Below are positions 11,820 to 26,100 of a stretch of 64,000 nucleotides of DNA, one piece after another. Origin of the DNA: Pterois miles. Its lineage: Eukaryota; Chordata; Actinopteri; Perciformes; Scorpaenidae. Numbering within the stretch: position 1 is the first letter of the stretch; every line of letters begins with the position of its first letter. Below the pieces are notes generated by a model that was given only the letters and a program-made list of their open reading frames with translations, made no database searches and was not told the DNA's origin. The position numbers were made by a program, and so were the translations under genes. The DNA is taken from NCBI GenBank assembly GCA_947000775.1, contig CAMQGK010000299.1, positions 2,262,001 through 2,326,000 on the forward strand. The letters are read 5' to 3'.

Positions 11820-11875
11820 TTGTTTACTTCGTCTCCGCCCACGAGCCCCCGACCGTGTAGTGTTTGTGTCTGAGG
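11820..11875 (+). promoter_or_regulatory. ccz1 promoter and non-coding first exon
   Basis: A CCGCCCA GC-box-like site stands near 11835. The stretch ending GTGTCTGAG meets the donor GTGAGT at 11876. The CG content rises here compared with the surroundings and stays higher to about 12150. The placement of exon 1 is inferred from the donor and the position relative to the coding start at 14136. Confidence 0.5.
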
Positions 11876-12659
11876 TGAGTGTTACCGTCGTGTCGCCGTG
11901 TTACCGTCACGGGTCACCGAGTTCTGCTCCGCCGGGATTCCTGCAAACACAACCCCACTGCTAGCACAGACAGCTAGCCAGCTAGCTAACTAGGTAGCTG
12001 CTCAAACTGACCTAACACTGGCCGAGTGCTGTTTTAATAACAGTTATTACCAAGTAGTTGGACTCGTTAACCTACAGAGCCGCGTGTGTTGAATTCATTG
12101 AGTCATAATTTACAGAAACAGCGACTGTGTCACTGTCCTGTCTCCGGGTTTTAGCTCAGCTCTCAGAGACAGTACTGGCTTAACCACAGGTGGTCACCTG
12201 CGTTGCTTAATTTATACTAATAAAACACACAATGACAGTCACAGCATGTTATACACGTGTTAAACAAACGTAAGTTACCTCCTAGATGCAGAAAGGTGTC
12301 CAATGATAGTTATACTGTACATTACTAAAGGAAAAACAAACCCCCTGAATTTATCTAATGGCTGCTAGCGAGCTTTACGTTACTTACATTCATAAGTCTG
12401 ATAAAGTCATCAGACGTGATTGTTGTGATTAAGTTACCTGCCTCTGTGGTCCAGCAGTTTCCAGTTTATTAGGGACACCTAGCTAAAACTAATGCAGTCC
12501 AATACAGCAAAGATAATAACTCCTGCCTTCATGAAGGTTATGCTCAGTTTTTGTTTTATATTCAACTTTGTGGCCACTTTTGAAGCCATAGTTTATGATG
12601 CAGAAATGTTTGAAATGTTTTGCCTTCTACTGATAGTTTGTCCACCGTATTTATATCTA

Positions 12660-13190
12660 TGAGTTAGGGCTGAATGATTATAGCCAAAATGATAATCAGG
12701 ATTATTCGATCAATGATGAGATCATGATTATTTACTATGATTAAACATTGATTTAATGATATATTAATTAATTACATTCCTGCTAATGTATGAATTAGGG
12801 CTGCACAATGCAAAAACCTGACACTGTGATATTTTTTGTATGCGATATATGTTGTGGTATGAAAAAAATACAGGAATACTCGCCCTAAATATTGTAGGCT
12901 ACATTTTAAAGTTATGACATCAATGTGGTGCACTTTAAGAGCAAAATTAAAAAGCTAGATTCATCAAGAACGTTGCTCTTGTTGGTGGCTGGCTGTTAGT
13001 TTAGAAAGAGCTTGATGTGATATGCAGCAGTTTTCTATGAGTTGAACACACATTTTAATCACCAGTATTGTATGGGATCACGGTCTTAATAAAGGCTCAT
13101 CTTATCTTATCTTATCTTATCTTATCTTATCTTATCATGTAATTGTGGGAAGCCAAAATCGTGATCATGATTCATCTTGTAGCCCTACTG
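12660..13190. mobile_element. Degenerate interspersed repeats in ccz1 intron 1
   Basis: TTAGGGCTGAATGATTAT near 12664 and AATCGTGATCATGATTCATCTTGTAGCCCTA near 13160 look like inverted ends of one element. A second unit starting TTAGGGCTGCACAATGC near 12796 is nested inside, followed by a (TCTTA)n run at about 13096-13135. No coding potential is seen. Confidence 0.5.
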
Positions 13191-13339
13191 TGAGTGTAGA
13201 CTTGATTAGAAATGCTTTTCAGTATGTGTTGTTTTACTTAGGTGCACTAAATATTCTAATAAATGTGCATATTTTTTTGTTTCATGCAAAAAAAATGGAT
13301 TTTGTTTCTTAAGTACTCACTCGTAGCACTATGCAATGG

Positions 13340-13585
13340 CAAGAATTTGCTGATATATGTGGTATTTTTTAAAATCTAATTTTACAAAAACTGTCATCGT
13401 ATAAAGAACACACCATCATATGCACAAAACAGTGGGATCTGCATCTGCCTTTATGAGTTAATCTTTGCATGTTAAACTATTAGGTTAATTAAAAATCAAT
13501 ACAGTGTTTTTGACAATCAGTACAGTATCACAAAGCATAATATTGCGATACTCAAGTGTATCAGTATTTTCTTACACCACTACTC
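13340..13585. mobile_element. Short copy of the dispersed element family
   Basis: This stretch shares the leading phrase, AAAATCAATACAGTGTTTTTGACA, and the ending TCAGTATTTTCTTACACC with the element at 10015-10560, but it lacks the shared internal core. Confidence 0.6.
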
Positions 13586-13957
13586 ACTTGTCACTTTAAT
13601 GCACTGTTAAAAGTAAATATTTTTTCCACCACTGTCTGTAGGTTAGGGGTGCTCCATTCTGACAGCACTACTTCCAGTACCTCAAATCAGTATATCTGCC
13701 CGTATCAAGTACAGATCTGATACCAGTGTTCTCCTTTACTGTAATGTAAAATCCATATAGCTTGCTGCATAATCGATCCACTATTGTCAGTATTTTGAGA
13801 ACTGGTATGTCAGATGATTGAATCCCTGCTAGTATAAATGCCCTCTGTACTCCGAGCTTTGACCTGATGCACATCAACTGTACTCAGTGGGTGTGGCCTT
13901 TCCATTTAGAAGTCAAAAATGATCTGTGTTACAGTATGTGATGTTTTCATTCTGCAG

Positions 13958-14033
13958 GCGCACGGCATGCTAACCAAACTGTCTTTGGAGCAAAGGAAAT
14001 CCAGACACAAGTTACACTAATGCTGATGCTTAG
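13958..14033 (+). other. Candidate extra 5' UTR exon of ccz1 with a 17-codon ORF
   Basis: TTCTGCAG precedes 13958 and GTAAAG follows TTAG at 14033, so this looks like an internal non-coding exon between exon 1 (to 11875) and the coding exon (from 14129). It contains a complete small ORF at 13967-14020, beginning MLTKLSLEQRK. Use of the exon needs transcript evidence. Confidence 0.4.
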
Positions 14034-14135
14034 GTAAAGCATGCATGATTGCGACGATGCAAGGCCGACACTGATATGCAGAGGTCTTTTATCTGTTTCT
14101 GTCAACTTTCGCTTTGTGTCTGTTACAGTCCCAGA

Positions 14136-17100
14136 ATGGCCTCAGGAATGCAAGAGAAACAGTACACGCCATCTTTGCTCAATTTTTTCATTTACAACCC
14201 GACGTTTGGACCACGGGAAGGAGAGGTGAGGTCAATTCCCAGATGAAGAAATGCTAAACACATGTTGTACAGCTGAACCCGTTTATTATGGTAAGTAGGA
14301 AAACATTTGGTTTGTAAAATTGCTCACTCGTGGTGTTTTTTTATTTTCAGGAAGAGAAGAAGATCTTGTTTTACCACCCAAGTGATGTGGAGAAGAACGA
14401 GAAGATCAGAAATGTGGGCCTTTGTGAGGCCATTGTACAGTTCACCAGGTAAAGTGTTCACTACTGTACTTTCAACAAAAGCAGATTATAGCTACAGCCA
14501 AAACATTTTACCGACTAGGTGGATTTTGGTGTGTTTATTTAGCCCACTGGCATGAATTTAAAAAGTGTCTAACTAGACACTGTAATTCAAATTTCACGGC
14601 TTAGTTTAACAAGCTGTGTTAGTGCCATTTTTTTTAACCTAAAATATAACAGAAAAGGAAAATTTTGCAATAAGTGACCAGATACACACTGATACACATC
14701 TCATATTTGTAAGAGGAGCTGATTGTCTTGTTTGGTTGTGTCTCCTTTACTTTCATGGTCATGTCTTCTGTCTTCCAGGACGTTTTGTCCAACAAAACCA
14801 GCTAAATCCCTGCACACACAAAAGAACCGGCAGTTTTTCTTCGAGCCCGAAGACAATTTCTGGATAGTCATGGTATCTTAAAGGCTTATTGTACATTAAT
14901 TGTTCGGTATTTACTATGTTTGCCTAGACTCAGTTGACCTTCTTTGGAATGCAATTTAGCTAATCCGTTTTTATCTGCTGTTTTTATTTCAAATACGTTC
15001 CTCAGGTGGTTCGAAACCCAATGATCGAGAAACCAAACAAAGACGGCAAACCTCCCACAGTAGAATATCAGGAAGAGGAAATACTTGTGAGTACTGAGAG
15101 ATCAACATCTGTATTTCTTTCATTGATTATTGTCAGTTTAAAGTTGTGCTCACCACGCCCTCTTGACCCTGTAGGATACTGTTTACGGTGCAGTAGTAAG
15201 ACAGTGCTACAGTATGTACAAGGTGAGTACTAGTATGTTTTAAAATCTGCCATACATTTTCCTCCTCTTCTAACAGACATATAATTGCGCCCCTACAGTT
15301 TCTCAAACTACCAATTTGAGGCCTTTCAAAATGCAAAAAGAATAATGTTGTAACAGTGATTATTTTCCTTGTGATTTAGCTCTTCAACGGTACATTTGGC
15401 AGAGCAATGGAAGCCGGCGGAGTAGAGCTGCTCATTCAGAAGCTTGAAAAGTTCTTCTACAGGGTAAAAAGCTCATCCATCCATAAAATCCTTATTTCTT
15501 AGTGGATATGTATGGAAGCCTTAAACATGATTCAGAAACACTTTTTTCTCATGATAACGTGTCAATTATCGTAACTAAAAGCATAATGAACATTGATGTC
15601 GAGATAATGGTATTGTGAATTTCTCCACTGTGAGACTAATAAAGGAATATCTTATCTTATCTTAAAAAATGTTTGAAACATGTCTTTTTAAAGGAACAGT
15701 GTGTAACAATTAGGGGAATCTACTGGCAGAAATGAAATATAATATTAATAAACATGTATTCTTCACTGTATAATTTTTAATAATTTAAATGTGCACATAG
15801 TTAATAATACTAACAAACTTTGTATAGCATCTTTCATGTAAGAAATGTTGCACAACATGCTTCACAATAAGGGAAATTAGACATAGAATGAACATAAAAA
15901 CAGGGAAAATAAAACACTAAGATAAAAAATTAGATGAAATAGAACATATGGAATGCATAACATAAGATGGAAAATAAAACACTGAATAATAATACTACTA
16001 TTAAAGGGACAGTGTGTAGGATCTGGCAGCATCTAGTGGTGTGGTTGCAGATGGCAACTAACTGAGCACCCCTCTGCTCACTCCTCCCTTTCAAGACTGC
16101 GGTAAAGTGAGCCGCAGAGTGCAAAACTGTGGTGACGCCGTTCACCTCCATCAGAGGCCGTCTTTACCTTAATGGCACTACTTGAGGAGCGAGAGCGGTC
16201 AGACAGAGCCTGGCGGTATCACGGTTTTGCACTCTGCAGCTCATGTTACAGCAGTTTCACAAGCCTGTCGGAGAACTGCTGTGGACTTTGGGTAACCTGA
16301 AAGCGTGAAAGTCTCTAGAGCCAGAGTTTGGTTTGTCCGTTCTGGGCTACTGTAGAAACAGGTGGAGCAACATGGCAGACTCGTGAAGAGGACCTGCTCC
16401 CTGTGTAGATACTTTATATAAGTCTCATTGTAAGTTAACGAAAACACAACAATTATTAGTTTCAGGTGATTATACACTAATGAAAACATAGTTTAAAATG
16501 TTATATTTCTGCTTATAGATCCCCTGAAATGTTACACACTTCCTTTTAAATATATGTGCACATAAAATCAGGGAAACAAAAACACTTAAGATATCCATCC
16601 ATCCATCGTCAACCGCTTTTCCCGTTAGGGGTCGCGGGGAGGCTGGAGCCGATCCCAGCTGGCATTGGGCGAAGGTGGTGTACACCCTGGACAGGTCGCC
16701 AGTCCATCGCAGGGCACATAGAGACAGACAACATATAGACAGACAATCATTCATGCTCACACTCACACCTACGGGCAATTTAGAGTCATCAATTAACCTA
16801 AACAGCATGTCTTTGGACTGTGGGAGGAAGCCGGAGTACCCGGAGAAAACCCACGCTTACATGGGGAGAACATGCAAACTCCACACAGAAGAGTCCCAAG
16901 CTGGATTTGAACCTGCGACCCTCTTGCTGTGAGGCGAGAGTGCTAACCACTGCACCACCATGCAGCCCACACTTAAGATAATTAAAAAAAAAAAAAAAAG
17001 ATGAAATAGAATTCTACCATAAAATGAAAATTAAACCCACTGAATAATAATAACAATATTAAATTCAGTACCTATATTTGCAGCTTGCACATATACATTA

Positions 17101-20100
17101 TTAAACGCTACTTATCATTTCTACATCAGTGGTGGAGATAGTAATCTTAGATGAATCTAAGATGAAGACTCAAAGTATTTTGCTCTCTACTAAGTTTATA
17201 CAGTAAAAAGTCAGTTGAGCTGCAGATGATATAAGGACATTTTGTCTGTGTAAATATTCAAGCTGTTTGCAGTCATGTCTGCATTAGCTGCCTTCGCCTC
17301 ACGCTACAGTCGCCTCACTGGAGCAAAGCAGCTCCACGCATAAACACTTGATATATAAAAGTATAAAACTTTCATTTGTAATTAGGGAATACCCTTCTTA
17401 AGTTAACACAGGCTTCCCTCTCCAACCATGTAACCCAACGACAGAGAGAAAGAGAGAGGCTGTGGTGTACGTATCAGAGGTTGAATGTCAGAATGATGCG
17501 GCGCATCAGTCAAAGAGTTTCCTCTGTCTTTATTGCACTGTAAGCAATCGCTTTATAGGCGGGTAAACTAACCGCCCTTTCTCCTGTCCTTCTCTGGTGT
17601 CCCCTGTTTTTTTTGTTATGTTTGTGCGTCTGCGTTGTGTTTTCCAGTATCTGCAGACTCTCCACTTGCAGTCCTGCGACTTGCTGGACGTATTCGGAGG
17701 CATCAGCTTCTTCCCACTGGACAAGATGACGTACCTGAAGATCCAGTCTTTCGTCAACAGGGTGGAGGAGAGCCTCAGTCTGATCAAATACACAGCCTTC
17801 CTGTATAACGACCAGCTTATCTGGTAGAGACACTTGTTGGAACTTTGTATGGGTTTCTATTTGTGTTAATATAGGCCACAACCAAACAAACCTGCACATA
17901 TTTGCAACCACATATGGATGTAAAATCCCAGCATTGACACCTACAAACACATCATGGCATGCCGGGTAAACAGAGGTGGCATTAAACACGACCTGTAAAT
18001 CCTCTTTATGGTTAATGTGCTCCCCAACACATCACTTGCTAAGTAATTGCGCTGGCAGCCACCTGGCTCTGCGTGTAAGCACGCGGATTACATGATTCCT
18101 AATGAAATGACTCAGTGTGATCTAGACAGACAAAGAAGAGACGTTTAATTATTGTCCAAATTAAGCAGTCTTGCTCTGGAGTATTCATTAAAGAGTAATT
18201 ACAGCCAGGAGACTCTTTGTTTCAACATATTGCCCAAGATGCATAAAACTGAAATATACTGCGCACATTTTGGTTTTGCATTTTGCCACGGTGTGACGTA
18301 AAAGGTGTAATTGTTGTCGTCGTTGGGTCTGCAGGAGTGGACTGGAACAAGATGACATGAGGATCCTGTACAAGTACCTGACCACCTCGCTGTTCCCCAG
18401 ACACTCTGAACCAGAGGTGAGGAGGTGGGGGTGCACAAGGAACAGATAATACTGTGCTTCTCCTTGATGATGTGCAGTGTAAGAATGTAACATGATCAAA
18501 ATGGTTTTAATATTAATGATCCAGACAGAGCGTACTAGACTACTGACCGGAATATGAGCTGTGAATATTACTTTACATTTTCACTCTAACGTTTCTTCCT
18601 TCTTTTCTCCCTTTAGTTGGCTGGCAGGGACTCTCCTCTGAGGCCGGAGGTCACAGGGAATCTGTTGCACTATGGGAGGTAAGTTCCCTGGTCCCATTGT
18701 ATGTCCCAATATGTAGTATGACAAATGCAATATGCCAAAAATACCAGGATGTCCTGCTACATCCTGTCACATTTTGCAGTATGCCAGCCAGCATGCTTTT
18801 CCAGCTATTCTGAACCACAATCCTCTGCACAGCAGATATATGGCCAAGAGGTCATATATCTTCACGTTATAATGAAGTAGTACAGTATGTCCCAGTTGTA
18901 TGCATAATGCATGCAGCAGTACATACTAAAAATAAGAAAAAATATTTGATTTGGAATGTAGCCCATGTATCTGTATCTGTGTACCCACTTCCTCTGCAGA
19001 GGGTAGCATCAAAATAAGAGTTGGATTTTATTTAAAGGAGCAGTGTGTAGGATTTAGTGATCTAGTGGTGAGGTTGCAGATTGCAACCAACTGAGTTCCC
19101 CTCTGCTCACCCCTCCCTTTCCACGCGTGTTGGAGAACCACGGTGGTCTTCAGGTAATGTAAAAAAAAGTTAAAGGCCCTTGCAAGAGTCAGTGTTTGGT
19201 TTGTGGCGGACTCTGTGAAGAGGTCCTTATGTAGATATCAAGGGCTCATTCTAAGCTGATGAAAACACAATGATTCTTAGGTTCAGGTGATTTTAGAGAA
19301 AGAAAGAAAAAAAAATATTTTTTTTTTAGTCCCAAAGGGGGGAAATTTATTTTTACATTTTTTTTTTTAAAAAAAAAAATAAAAAAAAAAAAAAAATTTA
19401 AAGGGAGAGATGTGAGAGGGGGGGGGTGCTCCTAGAAAGGCGCAGAGGGGGGGGGGGGTTGGGGTCTTTCTCAGGGGGGCCCCGGGGGGGCGCAAAAAAG
19501 AAAAAAGCCCCCCTCCAACAAACAAATTGTTTTTGTTCTTTGTTCAAGGGGGGATTAAAACCGGGGCCCCCCCAACCTAACCCAAGTCCTTACGGGATGG
19601 GCCACCCCCCCCCCCCCTTTACATTAATGAAAACATAGTTATGAATATTATATTCCATTTCTGCTAATAGATTCCCCTAAATCCTGCACACTGGTCCTTT
19701 AAATGGCGTCTTCATCAGTCATCAGTTAATTTGCATATCAGAAAAGCATAATCTGGATTGCACAAGTGTTTACACACGCATGTGTGTCTCGGTGCCAACA
19801 TCATGTGGTGTTTTGTTAATCAGCTTTGCTTGCAGTCAACCAAATTATTTAACTCCCTTGGCTAACACTATCGTGAAGCTGTTGAGCAGGAGGTAGAGTA
19901 TCACTGCAGGGTTAAAATCCACTTTCTTATAAATGTCAGTGTACATGTTTAATCGGCGTGCATTTGCGTGCTGTTGGAAGTAACTACTGTAGTTTCTGAA
20001 GGTGAGGTGGAGCTGCTGCGGTAGTCCAAGTCGGACTCCTGGTGACCTGTCATGGGACAGGAAGCAGCGTTACAGCTCCAACTGGATGACACACTAGAAT

Positions 20101-23100
20101 ATAAAGAATATTAGGCCAGAAAAAATGTGGCATCCTTGGAATCCAGTGTGTTAACGACACAACAGTGAGGTCCTTGTTCTGTTTGTGCTCTAATATTTTG
20201 GATCAGTCATGAAGGAGCAGGAGGTCAATGGCTTTGGATCCACTTTTAGAACAGAGAAAATGAATCTCTCTCATGTTTAATTTGTTAATTGCTTGATTAG
20301 GTCTGGTTTAGTCCATCGAACACTTTGATCCAAGATGTCTTGACAGCTACAGGCCCTGTTGGTGTGAACTGTCATGGTAATATTCATGGTACCCAGATGA
20401 TGATTCATACCTAGTTCGGCAGTTTTGAAGTGCTTTTTTATAGGGTTGTAAAGATACTCGATCAATACATTGATTCAGTGATCAACAATCCAATATACCG
20501 ACTCAAAGTGAAAGCACATCATCTTTAATATACGCTTTTATTTTGAAATTCCCTTGTCACTTTTTCTGTCCAAGCCCACCTCCTTCCTACAGAGCCCAGT
20601 AATATCTGTCAAATCCCATTTTACTCGCTTTCTGTGAGTTTATATAATACTGAGTGTGTTAAATGGGCGTATGATATCATCTCATATCAGCTGCAGGCCA
20701 GTGAATTGAATCAAATCGAATCGTGTTAGACTTTGTGATATCAGAAAGTATCACATCATTGTCCAAAGAATCAATATGATATTGTGTCATGATTAAACTT
20801 GTGATTTACATCCCCTCTTTTTATACAATAATGTAAAAGAAATCACTTGTTCCAGCTTCTGTTTTGTTTCAATGAGGATTTCATGGTCGATTTCTTTACC
20901 TGAGTTATGATACATTGAATATCGTTGGGTTCTGGGTTGGTTAAACCAAACTAAGTATTTGATGTTATTTGATTTTCCATTTTACACTATTTTTTAGGGG
21001 TGCGAGTCACCAAGATATAATATCACCACAATATAAGCTTCTAGCGATTTTAAACATTTTGTGATATGCTGTGATTTATTACCTTTTTTTTGTCAACATC
21101 TGATTTATCTAATAAGATACAGTTTTCACTCTGCTCATCACAGTTTTCATTCATATATCTTGAGATCAGAGGTCAAGGGACCACTTTTTAAAATGGGTAG
21201 TAAAAAGTAGTGAAAAGCTTTTCCTTGCCTAAACTTAGAGTTGCTGCGTAGCGTTATTTTTGATTCCTTGGGTTTTCTAGTTTCATATGATAGCAGTGTC
21301 TTCACTGTAGCTTTAAGGCTGAGTGTGCTACAACCTCTGAAAGACAGAATACCAGCCGTTGGATTAAGAGGTTAATAGTTTATATGATAAAAGATCCATA
21401 CTTGACGTCTGTGTTTCGATACAATATTGCCACGCAAAATATACCGCTGGATCTTTTTTTTTTTTTCCAACCCTGACTATTTTCTACCATTTTAATAGAT
21501 AAATTGAGCAAAACAATCAGCAGATTAATTGATATTGAAAAAGTATTGTTAGTTGCAGCCCCACATTGTGATTTTGACAACTCTTGCCTTTCCCTCAGTG
21601 GTCATAAACCAAAGTATTAGACAACCTAAATCACTAGAAGAAATATCAGGTCCAGTCGGCTTCATCCTCTGGGAACCATGAACGTCTGTGTAAAATTTCA
21701 TGCCAACCCATTTAATAGTTGTCATGATGGTAGACGGAGCGTCATTGCCAAGCATAGACTGTACATAAATGGACGCAGTCACCGTGACGTCACCCATTGT
21801 TTCTGAAGCCTTGAGTTGGGCATTTTGACAGTCGGCATCTTGTTTTTTTGCAACCAGAAGTGACACGAGAAGGTGGAGCTAAGTACAACTGAATGGTGAA
21901 TAAGACAATTAATTTTCAAGAAAACACGCTGTGAAAATTTTAAAGTTTTAAAATGAAAACACATGCAACTCCCTGACCGGACAACTTTTTGATAGTGACC
22001 TGTCAACCACAAGGTAGCCACGCCCTAAAGCATATCCTGCTTTATGGTCTATATGACTGTAAATGGGACCAAAATTTACTCAGTGGACATCATGCTGTAT
22101 TGAAGAAGACTTGAAACTAACGATCAGACCTGGAGCTTTCCCACTGTTACTAAGCCACAAATGTGGAGGACTTAAAACCACCACCATGAGCTTTCTTGTC
22201 TTGTGCCACCATCAGGCCAAAATGTCCTTTTCCCATTGGATATCTTATAAAATGATGGATTTAAATGAAATTTGCTGAGTGCAGCTGTGCTCTCAAGATG
22301 ATGACTTGATTTTAATCAGTCAATGGCTTCTCCTCCAACACCACCACCAGGACAAACTTAATATTTTCAGTTCCACTTAGGCTCTTTTTTATACAGCGTT
22401 ACCAGGATCGGAGCCTTATGGAGCCCCAGTGAGCCTTTTAATTTTTAATCTTGTTTTGTAATGAGTCTCTCCTGTGTCCACCTCAGGTTTTTGACAGGAC
22501 CTACCAATCTTAAAGACCCAGAGGCCAAATTTCGGTTTCCTAAAATATTTGTCAGTGCAGAGGATGGCTATGAGGAACTGCACTTGATTGTTTATAAGGT
22601 AAGGTGGAGTCAAACTGATCTGCTATTTCGTGACTGTCTAAAGACTCCAGGAGTTTTTTTAATGTACTAAAATTGAGGGGAAGTTGTTCATTTTTTAGAA
22701 TGATTTTCATAATCTGTGACTCCACTGCTCTATGCAACAATATGGATTTTTGGGATTAGACAGCTGAATTTTAAAATGATGAAGTACGCCCGCCGATGCT
22801 CCTCATCATCACATTAATGTCATTTCTAACCTGTGTGACCTTGATTCTGCATTTAACCTGTACTGATCTGCTCTTTTACAGGCGATGAGTGCTGCAGCTT
22901 GTTTCATGATCAGTGGTGAGGGTGCACCTATTATAACAGCTTTCACTTCCCCTTTCCTGGTTAATTTCTTAAAATATTTGTCTTGTATTTAGGCCACTTT
23001 ACTGCTCATTTAAAGCTAAAATGGGACTTTCCCTTCAGCTCATGTCCCCACAATGTCCCGTCTTTTGGTCTCTTTCCAGCCTCTGTGGAGCTGACGAGGG

Positions 23101-26100
23101 ACTTCTGTGAACAGCTGGACGGATTGGTGGGCCCTCAGCTCACTTTGCTGGCATCTGACATATGTGAACAGTTCACAGTTAACCGCAGGATATCAGGGTC
23201 AGTTGAGAATCCACCATTTTCCTAATGAATAACTCATGTTATTAATGTTCTTGTTCTTGTTTTTGTCTTGTCTTACTGGCCGGACTGTGCCCAAATTTGT
23301 ATGTTTTGAAGATACTGTCTTTTTCTGGGATCTATTGGCAGCGATAGAATATGATATTTTTAACTGTGTTTTCATTACCTCAGAATGAGACCTTCATATC
23401 TACATGGGAAGCAGGTCCTCTTCACAGAGCCCGCCAAGTTTCTACAGTAGCCCAGAACAGATAAACCAAACACTGGCTCTAGAGAGAGACTTTTACGTTT
23501 TTGCGTTTCCTGAAAGCCACTTTAATTCTCTGACGTGAGCCGCAGAGTGCAAAACTGTACAAAACCGCCGGTCGCTGTCTGACTTCTGTTGCTTCTAAAG
23601 TAGTGTTATTATGGTAAATATGGCCAGCATCATTTTTTTCTCTCACCAATGATTTTGAAAGTGTCAAAACATTGTGGAAACTGACCATCAAATGTTCACT
23701 TTTGAGAAGATGGAAACAGTAAATTACCTGAAAGATATATTTGTTATCAATGATGTTGATTACTTAAGTGACAGAAAAATAATCAACAGTCTTTTTATTC
23801 AATTAATCGTTAAAGATGTTAAGTAAGTAAAAATGCCAAAATGCCTGGCAATATTCCCTACTTTTCTTTGTCTTATTTGATAGTAAACTGGATATTTCTA
23901 GTTTTTTGAGTATTGTTCAGGAATTGTGATGTTTTTTTTCTGAGATTTTATAGACTGTTTCCATAATGTTGTATAAAGGGCTGGAGGCTTCAGTGACCTT
24001 CATTGCCTTAATCAAAAGTTTAGTACTGCAATGTATTACAGCAGCCATGTTGTTTGTCAGCAGTTTACAGTCCAACCTTTGTATTGACTCTGCCAGCGAT
24101 AGAGACTAATACCACTGGATATGGTCAGGACACTACTTAGGGGTAACTCAAGCAGCGGAGCTTTAAAGACTGGCATCCTGGCCTGCTCTTCTTTAACCCC
24201 AGCAGTTAGCTTCAGATACGTCCTCGCCTGTAATCCAAGACCCGGGCAATTTGATGGGCTCCTTTTTTAATCACCCTGGTGAAAAATCCACTGAATAAAT
24301 AATGCCGTCCCAAATTCCTCAGCTGGCATTCAGGTCCGTGTCCTGATTTGGCCCAGTGGAACTGTAAATAATTAGAGGCAGCATAGATAAAAATCTGTTG
24401 TATGGCCTGTTTCAACACATACACACACACTCAAAGATTCAATTACAGTACTATTGTCAAGCTGTGGTAATAACTGTATCCTCAGCTCACCTAAACGTGG
24501 GTGGACAATGGAGTAGGCTTAATTAAAATGCACAACTTGCCTTTTGTCGGATGTTATCATCCAAAGTGATCTGGCTTACTGTATCATTTATTAATAATGT
24601 GTCTTTACAGAATGGTTTGCCCCGGAGAGACCCACCGGGTTAAACAACTTTAAAGGATTATGTGGGCCCAGAAGTGACTGGAGGTGCTTCTTTCTTAGTA
24701 ATTTTTGTATCTGTTCTCTGAATTTCTGTCCATTCAGGCCAGAGAAGGAGCCCCAGTTTAAGTTCATCTACTTCAACCACATGAACCTGGCGGAGAAGAG
24801 CACCATCCACATGAGGAAGACTGCCAGTGTTTGCCTCACCTCGGTCCACCCCGACCTCATGAAGATCCTGGGAGACATCAATTGTGACTTTGCCAGGTAT
24901 ACAGAGAACTGTTGCTTTGTTAAACTGTACCTGTGTTTATCTTTACCAAATGACTTAAGGCATTTGTTTTTATAGTGAAAGGCCACAAATCACCCTGGTG
25001 CCATTGTTGGTCACCCATGTAGAAACCAAAGAGTAGAATTAAAACTCTCTTGTAAAACTACAAACTCACAATCTTTTCCCCTGGATGTCAGCATAGCTGT
25101 ATCATTTTCATACATAAACGTGATGCTTCTGGTAACTTTGTAAACTCGCTCCCTTTTGAGGCAGTCATGAGACTGCAATCATGTGAGTCCCATTTTCAGT
25201 GTGGGGGACTCGCTGTACAGTACAGTGGCATCTACATTCATAGCAATTGAGCATACTGATACTATTTGTGTAACTAAAGGTGCTCTATATGATATCCAGA
25301 GCATTAATATAGCAGTAAACAACTATTGTCTATGTAAAGCTATAGAGGAGTAATGTCTACCTGAGCAGAGAATGAAGTCTCTCTCCCTCTCTGTGTTGTC
25401 ATCAGAGCTTCTCTTGGCTTTGTAGACATCACTGCACTGCCCTCATACGGCGATTACAGCTGATAACGACGTCCCAACCAACAGTGTTGTCGCAGAAGCA
25501 TAGCACCCACCATCTTGTTCCCCCTTAGGTTAACACTGTTGGCTTTGTCAGCAGCATCGTTGTTGATTTCACCGTTAGCACCATTAGCTATGAGCCGCCT
25601 GCTCAGCCGTCACCATGTTTAGAACCATGCGGAGGCAATAGAAATGCTCCCAGTCTTGCATTAAGCACCTTTAAATATTGAAATGTAGGTAATTTTGTTA
25701 TGTTTTTAGCAAAATTCAACATTTTAATACATGAATTAAGAATGTTGAACTAAAGTATGTCCTTTCTGATACAAACCATAAATGATGTTAAATTATATGG
25801 CTTTTTTTTATTACATTTTGTTTAGGTGAATATATAATATTATAAGGACAGTGGCTTTCAAATACAAATAACTGGCTGTAAATATGTCATTTGATATCGA
25901 TATATTTGATATGTTATCTCTCTCCCAGGGTCGATGAAGATGAAGAAATCATCGTAAAGGCTATGACAGACTACTGGGTAGTTGGCAAAAAGTCGGACCA
26001 GAGAGAACTGTATGTGATCCTGAATCAGAAAAACGCCAACCTGATCGAAGTAAACGGTACGTCTTCACCACCTGGCAATGAGTAAATCTGTGTCATTCTT

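Noticed and set aside
16556..16932. Open frames of 60-112 codons on both strands
   Set aside because: They lie entirely within the SINE and recur at 40260-40530 and 43543-43767 with the same repeat sequence. They are not genes.
19426..19638. 70-codon open frame
   Set aside because: It runs through the homopolymer-rich block judged to be an assembly error.
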